Part shown: positions 10,505 to 21,900 of the stretch, piece by piece | Layout: each line of letters starts with the position of its first letter | How positions within the stretch are numbered: the stretch's first letter is position 1 | NCBI GenBank assembly: GCA_038380435.1 | Contig: JAWZYU010000030.1 | Coordinates: 63,313,817 to 63,377,816, forward strand | Reading direction: 5' to 3' | From: Ryuthela nishihirai | Taxonomy: Eukaryota > Arthropoda > Arachnida > Araneae > Heptathelidae | DNA length: 64,000 nucleotides | Translations under genes and position numbers: made by a program | The notes under the pieces: generated by a model | What the model saw: the letters and a program-made list of their open reading frames with translations, nothing else | Databases searched by the model: none | What the model was told of the DNA's origin: nothing

Positions 10505-11954
10505 AAATGAGCATCAGCGACAAATTATACAAAATTGAAAATTCCATAGCATCACTGCCAAAGTACTGAAAATCGAAACACGTTGTGTGTTTTAAATTTA
10601 ATTTTCTTGTCTACCTATTGCTTTTTATACCTACAAGTTAAATTACTTACTACATCTCTTCCTCAGACAGTCAAACGTCTAGAAGAGGCTTTCAGTAAAA
10701 CCCAATTTCCTTCTCTTAATTTCCTACGAAACGACTCCTGCTTTGATGCCTCCACCTTCTCTAGTTACCATGTTCAAAGTCTTATCCTTTCTGAAGAAGC
10801 CAGCAGATAATATTGTTACGACAGATGAACGCGCTACAATGACTTCATGACAAAACGTGACATGAACGTGCAAAATTCTTGTGCGTGAGAATTATACAAC
10901 AAACGAATTTGAATGTAGAACCGACCTGAAAAAGAAAATGATAGAATTATAATGTTAAAAAAAAGTTGTGCAGATCAAAAAGAGGAGGTTTAGTTAGTCT
11001 GAGTCAGTGCGCGATTATTAAAAACAAGAAGTATTTTTTATGTGGTATGTGCGCGGGTGATCGTTTTGTTTTGCTAGTGTGATAAATCTAGTGATCTAAA
11101 CAAAGACGAAGGATTGTTTGTGCTGGAGTGAAGATATTCAAGAGATATGACAAACAAAATGAAGAGGTATTAGTTTAGTAGAACAGACAGAGTTGGTCTT
11201 GTATGCTCTGTAGAAAAAAGGCCATTAATTTATGTACGATAGCAGTTTGTTTATAAGTTATTTAATGTATATTTTTACAATAATTTGCATTGTATTGTAA
11301 TTTGTATTTTAAATATACTTATTATACTCACGCTCAGTGTCATCCATTTAAAAAAATTTTAACAATATTTACATCAGCCGGCTCAAGTTTAAAGGCAAAA
11401 CAGCCTGTTCCAACATCCTGTTTCCTTAGTAGATTTACGTTATTTAGCACCGGAAGTAGAACATTATTTGAAGAGTATTTTATTTCTTTTGGAAAAATGA
11501 ATCATAAAACACTTTGTCCTCTAATAATGATAAATAAAACAAATTTGTTTCATGAAGATTAGATTCTGAGAAAAAGTTGTTTACGAAACAACCACCGTAT
11601 GTTGCGGGCCACTAAGATTGTTTCCTTCCTTCCTCCTTCCTCTCCATCTTCCCTCCTCCTTCCTCTCCATCTTCCCACCTTACGCTTATCGCCAATAAAC
11701 AACAGAAAATTTCGTTATTCACTGACAGCTTTATTGCCATTTGCAGAGCAGCAGAGGCAAATTTGGTATAAACAAACCCCTGCACCAAAGAAATACAGCC
11801 TGCAAACTCGTGGCTCTACTCGAAATAGCATAAGATAGCAAAATTATAGTTTGGGCCTATGTGAGGCGCTAAAAAAATGCAATTTAAGTTTTCCTGTGTA
11901 GCAATATGGGATTTGTATTAGTTGTCAAAATAAAGAGTATTTTTCATGTATCTT
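10505..11954. other. AT-rich spacer; one coding-like fragment and a pyrimidine-rich microsatellite
   Basis: Apart from the coding-like fragment at 10667-10810, I see only a CT-rich tract at 11620-11680 in which 'tccttcctctccatcttccc' is tandemly doubled. No other feature is supported. Confidence 0.45.
10667..10810 (+). pseudogene. Coding-like fragment with faint homeodomain-like spacing
   Basis: A pyrimidine-rich tract ending in CAG at 10664-10666 precedes an open frame that stops with TAA at 10808. It begins TVKRLEEAFSKTQFPS and ends with VQSLILSEEAS. An L-x3-F-x4-FP pattern followed by a VQ block recalls homeodomain helix 1 and helix 3, but helix-3 W/F and the arginines are absent and the spacing is two residues too long. 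It may be a decayed exon or retrocopy piece, or chance. I do not assign a family. Confidence 0.2.
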
Positions 11955-12288
11955 TGGTTCGAGTCCCAGACTGGGTCAGCGTTGAGATTTATCTCCGCAA
12001 AGTTCCCCGCCCTGCCCACGGTCAGTAGGGGACACCGATGGGCTTGGAAAGGCCGCCGTCCGTCGGATGGGACGTTAAGCCGTGGCCCCGTGTGTGGGAG
12101 AGCCATACCCTGTGCACGTTAAAGAACACGCTGAATGGCCTTGAGGGGAGGCTACCATCTGTCTCCCAACAGCTGTTACAGTGGGTCCCCTCCCCCAACC
12201 TTCTCTGAGCCTTCGGGGTCCTTGTGACCTGGCCATTTAGCCCATGGTGTGCAAAAAAGTGCCGCTCAGAGGTAAAACAACCAACCAA
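11955..12288 (+). mobile_element. SINE-A, 5'-truncated
   Basis: It starts within the B box (ggttcgagtccc) and continues through the whole body to 'aggtaaaacaacc'. The A-box half of the head is absent. Confidence 0.88.
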
Positions 12289-12369
12289 ATCATGTATCTT
12301 TTAATCAGCATAATAAAAACTGTATGCACACTATCTGACCATATTGTTATGAACATCTACTTAATATTT

Positions 12370-12716
12370 CGTCATATGTATCATGGTACAGTTCCTGAAT
12401 TTTAAAGTTTGCAATTCCCTACGCAGAGTTGTTGTTGAAGTACTTGCTAAAAGTAATCTCTATCAGCTGATGAAATGTAGCAGCTTTGTTTTGCGGTACA
12501 TTTCGTGCCAACAAAAGAGGAGCCTTTTTTTCACCTCCTTCATTGGCCTCAATTGGAGGACGTTTTTCGAGACCGTTGCCACTCTCCATACACCTGCGAC
12601 ATTGTGCCCGGTAATTTTCCTCTTATTTCCATCACTGCAGTTGCGGATAATCCTCCCTTTCACGCTTCAAAGGTGAATCAGCTTTCGAAGTCAGTCAGAT
12701 CAGCTTTTTTACTCAT
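12370..12716 (-). pseudogene. Tc1-like transposase N-terminal fragment
   Basis: From an ATG at 12716 on the minus strand the reading begins MSKKADLTDFES, then after frameshifts gives VYGEWQRSRKTSSN and, near 12430, a block like the 'ST-T-RREL' segment of Tc1 transposases. These match the paired helix-turn-helix region of the family. The DDE catalytic part and the terminal repeats are not visible. It is a dead remnant. Confidence 0.6.
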
Positions 12717-13743
12717 GTCGCACTTGACTTTGTTTTTTACCATGCCTTTACTGCTTTCATAGGACTTCACGTCGGACTTCCTAGTGAAGGAGCATTTTGC
12801 ATGTATAGACATGTGTCATACTATTTCGAACACGATGGTTAGTAATAATTTGACCAGGCAGTAATTTTCGATATTTCGACTTCTGAATTTTTGAGGCCTC
12901 TTAAAGACATGGCAGGAACGCACCGAGGCGGGGGGAGGGAGGTCTCTAAAATCTGGTCGTCTTATACGAAATCTCAAACTTGTGCCAGCGGCTTTGAAAT
13001 CTAAACCAATTGTAAAAAAAAATAATTTTATTTTATCCATTTTTTTTATATCCGACACTAAAAAACAGAAAAACAACTATTAAATCTTATTCCATACGGA
13101 ACATCATTTTAACCTTTTCTATCCGGTAGAATATTTTAGTAATTGAAAAGCCTTATTCAAGACTTATTCTCTTTCTCTCCCACCCCCGAAGCTAAATTTC
13201 TCGGAGCCTTCCCGAAACTGAATTCTCCCCCCCCCCTCGAAACTAAATCCTGAATACGTGGCTTCAGGGCCTCAGAAGGGCCGAGTCCTGTCCTGTTTGT
13301 ATGGCCCAAGAGTGAATGTACAGGATATTAATATTTAATCGAGATTGGGAACCGACACTCATTTTAAGGGAATTTATATTATTCTTATAGAAAAACTTCG
13401 AAAGTATTAGGGTTCAAATGCAAATAATTATTATGTAACGATTAACTTGGTACTAATACTAATCATGTGTTGATACTTAAATCTTAATCAGTATGTTGTA
13501 TCAGTGTTCTGCCTCACATTTTGCTTCCATAACTGAAAAGTGAAAAGGGTCGAGTATTTTTCTTTTCATAAATTCCATTAAAATTTTGGGTTTTTTTAAG
13601 TTAACTAAAAACCGTGCCGAATTTCTTTAAAAAAAGCAAGAACTATGCTCAAATTGAAAGCAAGCGTCCTTATGAAAGAGTGGAACTCATATTAGTGACA
13701 GTTACAGATATATAGTCAACAATTAAACAAGTGCAAAAAAGAG
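12717..13743. other. Intergenic sequence, nothing recognised
   Basis: It has a few homopolymer and C-rich tracts (13226-13240). I see no gene, RNA or repeat match within the window. Confidence 0.45.
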
Positions 13744-14106
13744 TTGTGTTGTTTCACCTCTGAGCAGCACTTTTTTGCACACAATGAGCAGGTCACAAGG
13801 ACCCCAAAAGCTCAGAGAAGGTTGGGGAAGGAGACTCACTGGAAGAGCTGTTAGGAGACAAATGGTAGCCTCCCGTCAAGGCTATCCAGTGTGTTCTTTA
13901 ACGCACACAGGGTATGGCTCTCCCGCACACGGAGTCACGGTTTAACGTCCCATACGATGGACGGTGACCTTTCAAAGTCCATTGGTGTCCGTTACTGACC
14001 GTGGGCAGGGCGTTATGCGGAGATAAATCTCAGCACTGTCCCAGGCGAACCTGGGAACTGCAGATTACGAGCCTGGCACGCTACCAAGTGAGACACCTCC
14101 TCACCC
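13744..14106 (-). mobile_element. SINE-A, diverged full-length copy
   Basis: Reverse orientation: the tail 'gttgtttcacctctgagcag' is at the left and the head, ending in 'gagacacctcctcaccc', at the right. The B box is damaged (a deletion after 'cccaggcgaacctggg'). Confidence 0.85.
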
Positions 14107-15247
14107 GTGTGAAAAAGAATTAGAACACATGTCGCCTCTGAAATATACAAAATACTCGCTTTCAAAGAGAATTAAATTTAGCATTTCTAATTGTTGTAAT
14201 ATTTAATTCATACTTTTGAAGCATAATAAGAAGAAAAGAAAATATGGCAATCTAATTTTCAAAGAGCATGAAGTTTTTCATTTACCGACTTTTGCACCAT
14301 TTTTTTTTTGTTTAATATTTTTAATTCGAACTAATAGATGATTCAGAATATGCAAATGGTAGCATTTTATTAGTACCTTATACAACACAAATATTATTTC
14401 CCTTTCATTCCTTAAAATGAAATAGTTGCTTTTCTCACACCACTCTGAGAAAAAGGGATAGATTGTTGCTGTGAGTGAAATAGCTCTTGGCACTCTACCA
14501 TCGAATTTCCAAATTTCTACCATAAACAGATCACTTGCAGCGCCCTCTAACGATGAAAATTATAACATTTCTTAGTACCTATCCAACAGAAAATGAATTT
14601 TCCAATTATCTCCTAAAACAAAACAGTTTCGTTTCCCATCCACCTTGGATGTGAGAGGTCAACTCTTTGCTGCCCATGGAAACTTCATGACCTTCATATC
14701 TTCATATTCCACTATAAAATTTTCGAATTTCTAGCATGAATATACCTCGCAATATTTGTTAAGAAATTTTCAGTTTCGACCTTTAACCTCCTTTAGAGTG
14801 CGCAATTGAAACGTTTGAGAGATTCGAAAAATGCGAATTTTTATATTTCATCAATAGCTCTTTAAACACAAAAAAAAAAGAATATTTAAGCCACCTCTGA
14901 AAACAAAGTTGAATGTCTACAGAGTACAGAGAGACGAAAAAATTACTACTTTAGCTCTAAGGCTACACCACTGGAAATTTTCCATCCATAATATCATTAA
15001 TACAGATTTATATTTTGCCAAAATTTATTTTTCCAAATCCTAAATATCTTTTTTGAAATATACATTTCTCACACACAATCACAGTGAGATGACAAAGTCA
15101 CAGTGACAACCCCCCCCCCCCCCACACACACACATCTATCATATATTTTTCGGAACAGTTCGCAAAGATCGGAGACTAAACATGTCACAATCCCTATTGG
15201 GACTCAAATACAGTCATACCGCAACACCCACAATAGAAAGTTCTGGG
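14107..15247. other. AT-rich spacer containing R1 repeat copies
   Basis: 14540-14900 carries R1 phrases (gcgccctctaacgatgaaaa; ttagtacctatccaaca; aatttctagcatgaatata; ttagagtgcgcaattg). A C run followed by CA repeats lies at 15110-15132. No gene was seen. Confidence 0.45.
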
Positions 15248-15790
15248 TAAATTGGGATGTTTTATCTCTGAGAGGCACTTTTTATGCATAATAATAAATA
15301 CCCCCTCAAGCAGCTGCTTGCCACAGAGGTCTGACAGGGGCCTATCAGTTTATATGCCAAAGTAGGTCTGTGAGGATAGCAGAACCTCAGCAGAAAAACA
15401 ACACAAACGTCCATGCCTTACCCGGGACTCGAACCCAGGTCTCTTAGATCAGTAGCCAAGCGCGCTAACCACTCGGCCATGGGACAGCCTTACAATGAGC
15501 TAAATGGCTAGGTCACAAGGACCCCAATGGCTCCGAGAGGGTTTGGAGGGGACCCATTAAACAGCTGTAAGGAGACACAGACAGATGGTAATCTCCCGTC
15601 AAGGCCATCCAGCGTGTTCTTCAATGTGTACAAGAGTCTCCTTCCCACAGGGCCACGCCCTAACGTCCCATCCGATGGACAGTGGCCTTTCCAAGCCCAT
15701 CGGTATCCCTTACTGAGCGAGGGTAAGGTGGGACTCTTGCGGAGATAAATCTCAACGCTGGCCCAGCTGGGATCCTGAGTGCGCCACCGC
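15248..15790 (-). mobile_element. SINE-A split by an inserted SINE-B
   Basis: 15248-15292 is the SINE-A 3' end (ttttatctctgagaggcac) and 15487-15790 is its body and partial head, both reversed. The break falls inside the conserved 'cactttttgcacacaatgggctaaatgg' segment, exactly where SINE-B (15294-15486) lies. SINE-A is therefore the older insertion. Its head is eroded at the right end. Confidence 0.85.
15294..15486 (-). mobile_element. SINE-B, full length, inserted in SINE-A
   Basis: This is the most complete SINE-B head in the window. Reversed, it reads CATGGCCGAGTGGTTAGCGC (A box), then GGGTTCGAGTCCCGGG (B box), then 'taaggcatgga', the body and the 'gcagctgcttgagggggta' end. The A box resembles class II (Ser/Leu-type) tRNAs, but the stem-loop between the boxes is unusual, so the parent tRNA is uncertain. 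Confidence 0.9.
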
Positions 15791-15866
15791 AGTATATGAG
15801 TGTGCGGTGCTGGGTGAAAGTTTAATTGTGATTGCTTACGTGATTCGGTGCTTCCCATGTTATACA

Positions 15867-16642
15867 CAGAGGCGTAGCTTGGTTTTTGGCGCCCTTGGCA
15901 AATTTGTAATTGTCCGCCCTTGTTCAGTTAAAGATAAAAAAATACACATGTTATTTATATTATATATATTTATTGTCATTATTTTAATACAGTTACATGA
16001 ATAAATATTAATTGTACGTAAATAATTGCAAAAAGAAATTGCAATCAATAATACAAGTAATTATTTTTAAGTAATTTAATTTTTCCTACTTTTTTGTTGG
16101 CAAAACCGTTAATTATCTTATCAAAAGCAATTTTCTGAGTCAGTTCTCGCTCGATTGATAGGAAACAAAGTGATGATGTAGGATCCTGTCCTCATGTTGA
16201 CCTTAAACAATCCCGGGGTTTATAAATGTAATAATTCAATACAATGTACAAATTATGAACTCCCGTCCAAAGAAAAAGATACCTATGTAACAGAATTTTA
16301 TTTTGTAACGGCATGATTTGTAAAAGTAATATGAACAGTTGGAAATTGCGCCCCAAAGCTGTTTTATGGCATGCGCGGTGCAGGGTAGGTGACAGCAATT
16401 GTCCGCCGATAATACAAAAAATATGTTTTTGTAAGAAATAACGACAAATTATAATATTCTGTCTTGACAATAAAACTGTATAAACAATACGTATTAAATT
16501 CAAAGAACTACTGGCGGCTAAACATTCGATTTTATTTTGCACATAAACGTCAGATATCGCGGAACGGCTCGTGACGCCCCAGCCCTTTGATTCCGGCGCC
16601 CTTGGCAACTACCCCGATGCCAACACGTTTCTACGCCTACCG
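15867..16642. mobile_element. Nonautonomous hAT-like element
   Basis: The left end CAGAGGCGTAG is complemented at the right end by CTACGCCTACCG, imperfect at the last bases. The inner segment 'ggcgcccttggcaa' recurs near both ends. Flanks GTTATACA (15859-15866) and GTTATATG (16643-16650) agree at six of eight bases and may be an aged 8-bp duplication. Internal reading frames show no transposase motif. Confidence 0.6.
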
Positions 16643-17142
16643 GTTATATGTAGAGATGCAAATAGTAAAATGCTGTGCGTGATTCTTGTCATTTTCAAGT
16701 ACATACGAGTACGTGGTGTAGGACGGAGGTCTAAATGAAATTTGCACAATATTCAGCGCTTCCAATGTTCACAACGTTTTAAGAATTTGCGCAAACACAC
16801 GACTGTGTGAGAAGCTTGTGTGTTAACAAATTTACTCGGCGTTGCCAGGTTCTGAAATAAGTATACTTACTTTTCTGTCCTCCACCTATGGCTATGTCCA
16901 CACTTGTGCGTTTTATGTGCGCTAGACAGCACGCGCTGCGGCGCATGCGTCTAGCGCACGTGACGTATGCGCAAAAGCATGCCTCAAATCAGTTGAACGG
17001 CGCCGTTTTCAGTGACGCATGCTGTAGCGCACGTACTTCCACCAGTAGTGGATTTTTGTTCAACATTCCGTACAACTTCGTAGTTTGTCTGAAAGGTTTG
17101 GGTCTGTTTTTGTAATTATTGAGCTTGTGTTTTTTGTTCACC

Positions 17143-17208
17143 ATGTCGTCAGAACAAACATTGGCCTTTATTGAAGATTATAGGTTAAATAATTCATCGG
17201 AGATATAA
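17143..17208 (+). pseudogene. MADF-like protein, N-terminal remnant
   Basis: A 21-codon frame from a good-context ATG (ccATGTCG) reads MSSEQTLAFIEDYRLNN before a TAA. The 'xxxFIxxYR' opening is that of MADF/Myb-SANT-like accessory proteins of PIF/Harbinger transposons. The remainder of the domain is gone. Support comes mainly from its position inside the Harbinger-like element. Confidence 0.45.
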
Positions 17209-17269
17209 ATTATTAAATTAATTTAAATAAGTAAAAAGATTAATTAAATAATTCATCAGATTATAGGCT

Positions 17270-17500
17270 TAAATATTTATCAGAGTCATGAATATTGAAT
17301 CATCGGTAGCCAAATATCTAAGTGTGATCGCAAATTCCACTTCAGCTGGCATTGCTTCTCTGAAACGATTATTTTTTTTCGATCTTCGGCTCCACCATTC
17401 CCAAAAGCATGTAGAAGTTTGTTCTAGACACTGGCCGGCGTTTCGTAACTTTGTAACTCTTTTGGAATCTCTAAAGCGTAGCTGTCTGATATAGACTGTG
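17270..17500 (-). pseudogene. Harbinger transposase fragment (second piece)
   Basis: On the minus strand: SRTNFYMLLGMVEPKIEKK, then after a one-base shift NRFREAMPAEVEFAITLRYL followed by ATDDS. The 'AI..E.LA.TLRYLATGDS' block is a hallmark of Harbinger/HARBI1-like transposases. The frame then hits a stop, and no DDE catalytic region follows. Confidence 0.75.
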
Positions 17501-17953
17501 AAATTTTAGTTTTACTTTCCAAACAAAGCGTAAAGTTCTCTGTTTGGAAATTTAAACCTTTCAGCATTGGGGGAGGGGGACTCTGATCCAACTCTGATCG
17601 TCAAGGCATTATTGATCTAGTTTCATCGTCAGTTTGACGGTTTTCACACCACGTTTCCGAAGAAAACACATTCATAACATATATTACAAAAATAAGATAA
17701 ATAGGGAAAGAAAGAACCACAAAAAAAGGGGAAAAGTTTATCGCCATCACTCACATCAATTAAGATTATGAGAAATTCATAATAAAAACGCAACCATACG
17801 TAAGTCCATACGTGCGAAAGCGGCAATAATACGCTTGACGGTGCATCCCTGATAGAGGGCGCTCCAGCGTTGTTGCCGTGCTGGCATGAAAGGAAGTAAA
17901 GTGAGATGTCAATCACCGGGGCGAGGCGTCACTCACAGCAGATCCAAGCTCGC

Positions 17954-18184
17954 TTAGCACTCTGAGAGACTGCTCGCTAACAATGCGACGCCGTTTAATT
18001 CCAATTCCCTAATTATTCCAAAATTCCTCGTTTTAAAATAATCTTTCATCCATATCGATCGCCGGTATTTTTCACGTCTGTTTCTCACTTTTTTCAGCAC
18101 TAAAATTGCATCACTTATACCTGCTAACATAGCGGCATCAGTTACGTCCATTGCAACTTCACGTCTACACTGGTGAAAAATCAA
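17954..18184 (-). pseudogene. Harbinger transposase fragment (N-terminal piece)
   Basis: The minus-strand frame contains 'RRSIWMKDYFKTRNFGIIREL', with the RR-W-K/R...R-ELEL pattern found near the N-terminus of Harbinger transposases. About 450 bp without clear coding sequence (17500-17953) separate it from the next block, so the gene is interrupted. Confidence 0.65.
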
Positions 18185-18449
18185 AAACTATTTGACGCAC
18201 AAGTGTAGATAGTTCAAGGCATGCGCTAGACTACTCGGTGTTCAAAAGCGTAATTGAAAGTTGAAAGTGAAATTGAAGATGAAAGCGCACAAGTGTGGAC
18301 ATAGCCATTAACGTACTACTCCATCGCCCTTTCATGGTAGCCGAGGCGACGGCACCGTCGTGACCACCGCTCTAGTCTATCCTATCTATGTCGAAAGTAA
18401 CGGTGCCATTTATTTTTGTGGATTTTCAAAAAAATGAATAAATTATCCT

Positions 18450-18602
18450 AAATAAGCTCCTTGCCTCAAAGGTCTGACAAGGGTCTGTCACATAGATTGA
18501 GGAAGGCACGACCTTAGCAGAAAGATGCACAAACAAAAATCAAGTTCCTTTCATCAGGAGCCAAGCTCGTTAACCAGCGGTAAACCGCTCGGCCACAGCA
18601 TT
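18450..18602 (-). mobile_element. SINE-B copy just upstream of CCT5
   Basis: Reversed, it contains the complement of the head (...aaccgctcggccacagc), a worn B box (aatcaagttcct) and the body. The copy is quite diverged. It ends about 200 bp before the CCT5 start codon. Confidence 0.75.
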
Positions 18603-18803
18603 GGTCAATCATTGTATTTATTTATAGGTTTGAAATGGCAACACTTGGAAATTAAACATGTCGACTTGCTGTTGGAACATGGAGTAGGTAAAGAGCTGTA
18701 GTCGTATGAATTATCCGAAATCATCTCAACTAAAATCTTCTTAGTGATAACATAGGTTTGCATTTTTAAATAAGCTACTTCAATATTTTCGTCGAGTAGC
18801 AAA
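18603..18803 (+). promoter_or_regulatory. Putative CCT5 promoter/5'UTR interval
   Basis: This is the sequence between the upstream SINE-B and the CCT5 ATG. It is AT-rich and lacks a CpG-rich core. The start context AGCAAAATGA has A at -3. No convincing TATA box or initiator can be assigned, and an additional 5'UTR exon further upstream cannot be excluded. Confidence 0.35.
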
Positions 18804-18908
18804 ATGACGGCTATTGGGACGATAGGTTTCGATGAATATGGAAGACCTTTTTTAATTCTGAAGGACCAAGAAAGGAAAAGGCGTCTAAGCGGCATCGATG
18901 CGTTAAAG
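18804..18908 (+). CDS. CCT5: CCT5 exon 1 (coding)
   Basis: Codons 1-35, ending in DALK before GTATAT. Phase 0. It carries the epsilon-type N-terminus ([14 protein letters not shown]). Confidence 0.96.
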
Positions 18909-21900
18909 GTATATTTTCAGATACTTTTTGAAAGGAAGTGTAATATCAGTAAAATTATTACGTATATGTCAGTTTTCATTTCCAGGATATTAATTATTTA
19001 ATTTTTGAACATTGCGTTGGCACATTAGCTTTTTAGTGGATGCTGAAGAAACAGATTTTAAAGTAAGCACCACGCCTTTTGAACGTGATTCACAATCATG
19101 ATTTTCATAGGTGTATCTACCATAAGTTTGTGTCCTGTAGCAATAGTCGGGAAAAATGAAAGCATAATTGAGAAGCAGGCTGTTTTTCTAATAAAACGTT
19201 TAAATCCAAGTCATTTTAGGGCTAAAATTTCTCTAATTATTTAATTACTCCTTTAAATAGTTTTGGGCAATCGAAAAAATGTTTAATAACGTGTTTTGAT
19301 AGGTAAACGTAGAAATGCAAAAATCTATTATATCAATTATGAATAATTATGGAATTAAAAATTATTTTTATAACAGACTCGCGGTATTAAGTTCTGCGTC
19401 GGCCGAGGCGCACGAATATATTGAAACCATGTGGCGTATGAACACAATTAGATGTTAATCGGAAGTTTAATCAAACTTATTTGGTCCATGGCTATATTTT
19501 TTAACTGCTATTTTAGAGGTTTGGCGTTTGTATTATTAATATACATATACTTTTTATGCTATAAAATGAAAATTTTTGGGACTTATTGCGAGAGAATATA
19601 TTTCCCAATTCATTCACTGGGGGGGGGACTATTGTTATGGTAGTTTTTTTTATGTAATGGCCGGCGGATTCATATAAAACTAGAATTCATATTTGTAGTT
19701 TGAATATTATTTTTTTTAATTTATTACTTTGCTTGCTCCCAATGGTTAGCAACGGTCGCCATTTTCACCATTTGTTATTTTTTCGAATCAGGTGATGTGG
19801 AATATGCATCTGTAATAAGAAATTATTTACTATAGCTACTTCTGCCGCCATTTTTTTTTGCAAAAGTAGTCCGTGAAAGTAGAACCTTTTAATCTTAAAA
19901 CTGGAGGTTTTCCAGAAAAGTGCGGTAACGAGAATAACGGTTTTTTTTTTAATTCTATTCTGGATCGATTCACTACCTGTGTGACCTATTATTTTTGGTG
20001 ACTTTTTATTATAATGTGCCGACAGATTCATAAGAAACTAAAATTGAAGACCATACGATTAAACATTTATAAAGTTTTAGTATAATTTTATTAACGGTGC
20101 ATATTCCACTTCGCCGTATTGGTAAAATTAGCGATAAAAATGGCGAAGGTTACTAAAGCTAGAGGAAGCAGAACAATGAATTTTTAAAATATTTGATAAT
20201 ATTCAAACAGCTCGCTTGGCCAGTGATCTAAGGGATCTGGGTTCGAGCTCGGGTAAGGCATGGATGTATGTGTCGTTTTTCTGCTGAGGTCTTGCCATCC
20301 TCACAGACCTACTGTTACATATAAACTGACAGTCTCCTGTCAGACCTCTGTGGCAAGCAGCTGCTTAAGGGAGTATTTATTTTATTTTTTTACAATTAAA
20401 ATTCTTGTTTCATATGAATTTGCATGCCCCATTATGAAAAATATATTAAAAAAAATAAGTTACAGCGTGGATCAATAAATTGTAAAATACTTTATATAAG
20501 GTTTGTCAAATTCTCCTGCAATAAAGTAGTCCCAAAAATTATTTTCATTCTGTAAGATCATAAAAGGTAAACATACCATAATATAAACCAACAAAAACAA
20601 TGCACTTTAAAAAGCCCCATAAACTAAATTTAATCAGATAAAACTTGCATCGGGTACACATAATTATGTTCATATGCCACAACATGGTTTCAATATATCA
20701 TGCCCCTTGACCAACTCGTAACTCCATAGACTTAACATTAAGTAGTAGTATTTTGTGATAAAAAGAGTTCAATTCCATAATTGATTGTAATTCCTAAAAT
20801 AGTTTTTGTGTTCCTATGGTTACCAATCAAATTTAATATTTTCCCGATTCCCCGAACTCCTGTAATGAAGAAGTAGTTATACTAAATAATTACCCATTAA
20901 TAACTTTATATCAAAATTTTACAATTAACCTTCAATAACCTTACTTTGTTTAGCATTTAATCCCAATATACCTGTCCATTTTTTCCCACACAAAACAGTG
21001 ACTATCTGGTACATCTCTCTTCAATTGCACTGTCTAGCTGCTGCTTCAACTTTGTCAGCCAAGCCTTCTCACAGATAAAGGAGAAGACAGGTAACTCTCA
21101 AACTGTACTTCAACATCACCTAATGTGAGGCCCAAATTACTCATTTTCTCTAAGACCTCTCCTTGTTAACAGCGCCATTAATCGGTCTTGTAAAGATACT
21201 CGATTTTGAGTGCCGTCAAGTGTTGAAATAGTAGCAAAAATATCTTGCCAAACTAGTTTTCTATTTTTTTTACATTCACTCGTACAATCTGTCTTACTAT
21301 AACATTAAAAAAAAACTGAATTATGAAAATACAATAAGTATATTCGGCATTTGTTTTAAAATTATAATAATAGGCATTATGGTGAGATGTTTGCGATCAC
21401 TTTATTATAACCATGGGGTCTATGGGAGTTACCGATCTATAGTCCCCTTCATGTGTGAGCCATCTAGCCAAAGATTCTTAGCTGCTAACTGATCCTTTAC
21501 ATGTTTATTAAGCTCTTTGAAATGCTTTCTATTAGAACTGGTAGGCTGTTGATTAAGGACATTCCTGCAGTTCTTTCTTTCCGAAATAAGTTGAAGTGCC
21601 TTATCACTCAAATAATTGCCCTCCTCAGCTCCTTTTTTCCTAAAAGAGTACTGTTAGTTTCCACAAAACCTGTTTAAAATGTTCTCATTCTTCCTCAACT
21701 TCGTAGTAAGCAAACCATGACTGTCATAACGACTAGGTAACCTATCATGGTAAGCTTTAGTTATAACTGGGTCTTTCCGAACTTCAGTGCTAAAGGTAAC
21801 TTTTTTAACCTTAGCACAACTTCACTCTTATCAGGCAAAAAAAAATAGCTTTATAACTTTTTGCCAAATAACTAATGAAAGGAATTATGGCATGTTTATA

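Larger units (their letters stand above)
16888..18308. mobile_element. PIF/Harbinger-like element, internally deleted
   Basis: A perfect 23-bp inverted repeat bounds the element (16888-16910 and 18286-18308; core GGCTATGTCCACACTTGTGC). It encloses pieces of a Harbinger-type transposase on the minus strand and the start of a MADF-like protein on the plus strand, the divergent two-gene arrangement typical of this superfamily. The catalytic C-terminal half is missing between about 16990 and 17270. I cannot confirm a 3-bp TSD (flanks cct/taa). It ends about 500 bp upstream of the CCT5 start. Confidence 0.75.

Noticed and set aside
12383..12762. Plus-strand open frames of 85-97 codons
   Set aside because: They are antisense shadows of the minus-strand Tc1-like transposase fragment.
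15430..15480. tRNA-Ser/Leu gene candidate on the minus strand
   Set aside because: It is the head of SINE-B, followed by its conserved body and found in many copies.
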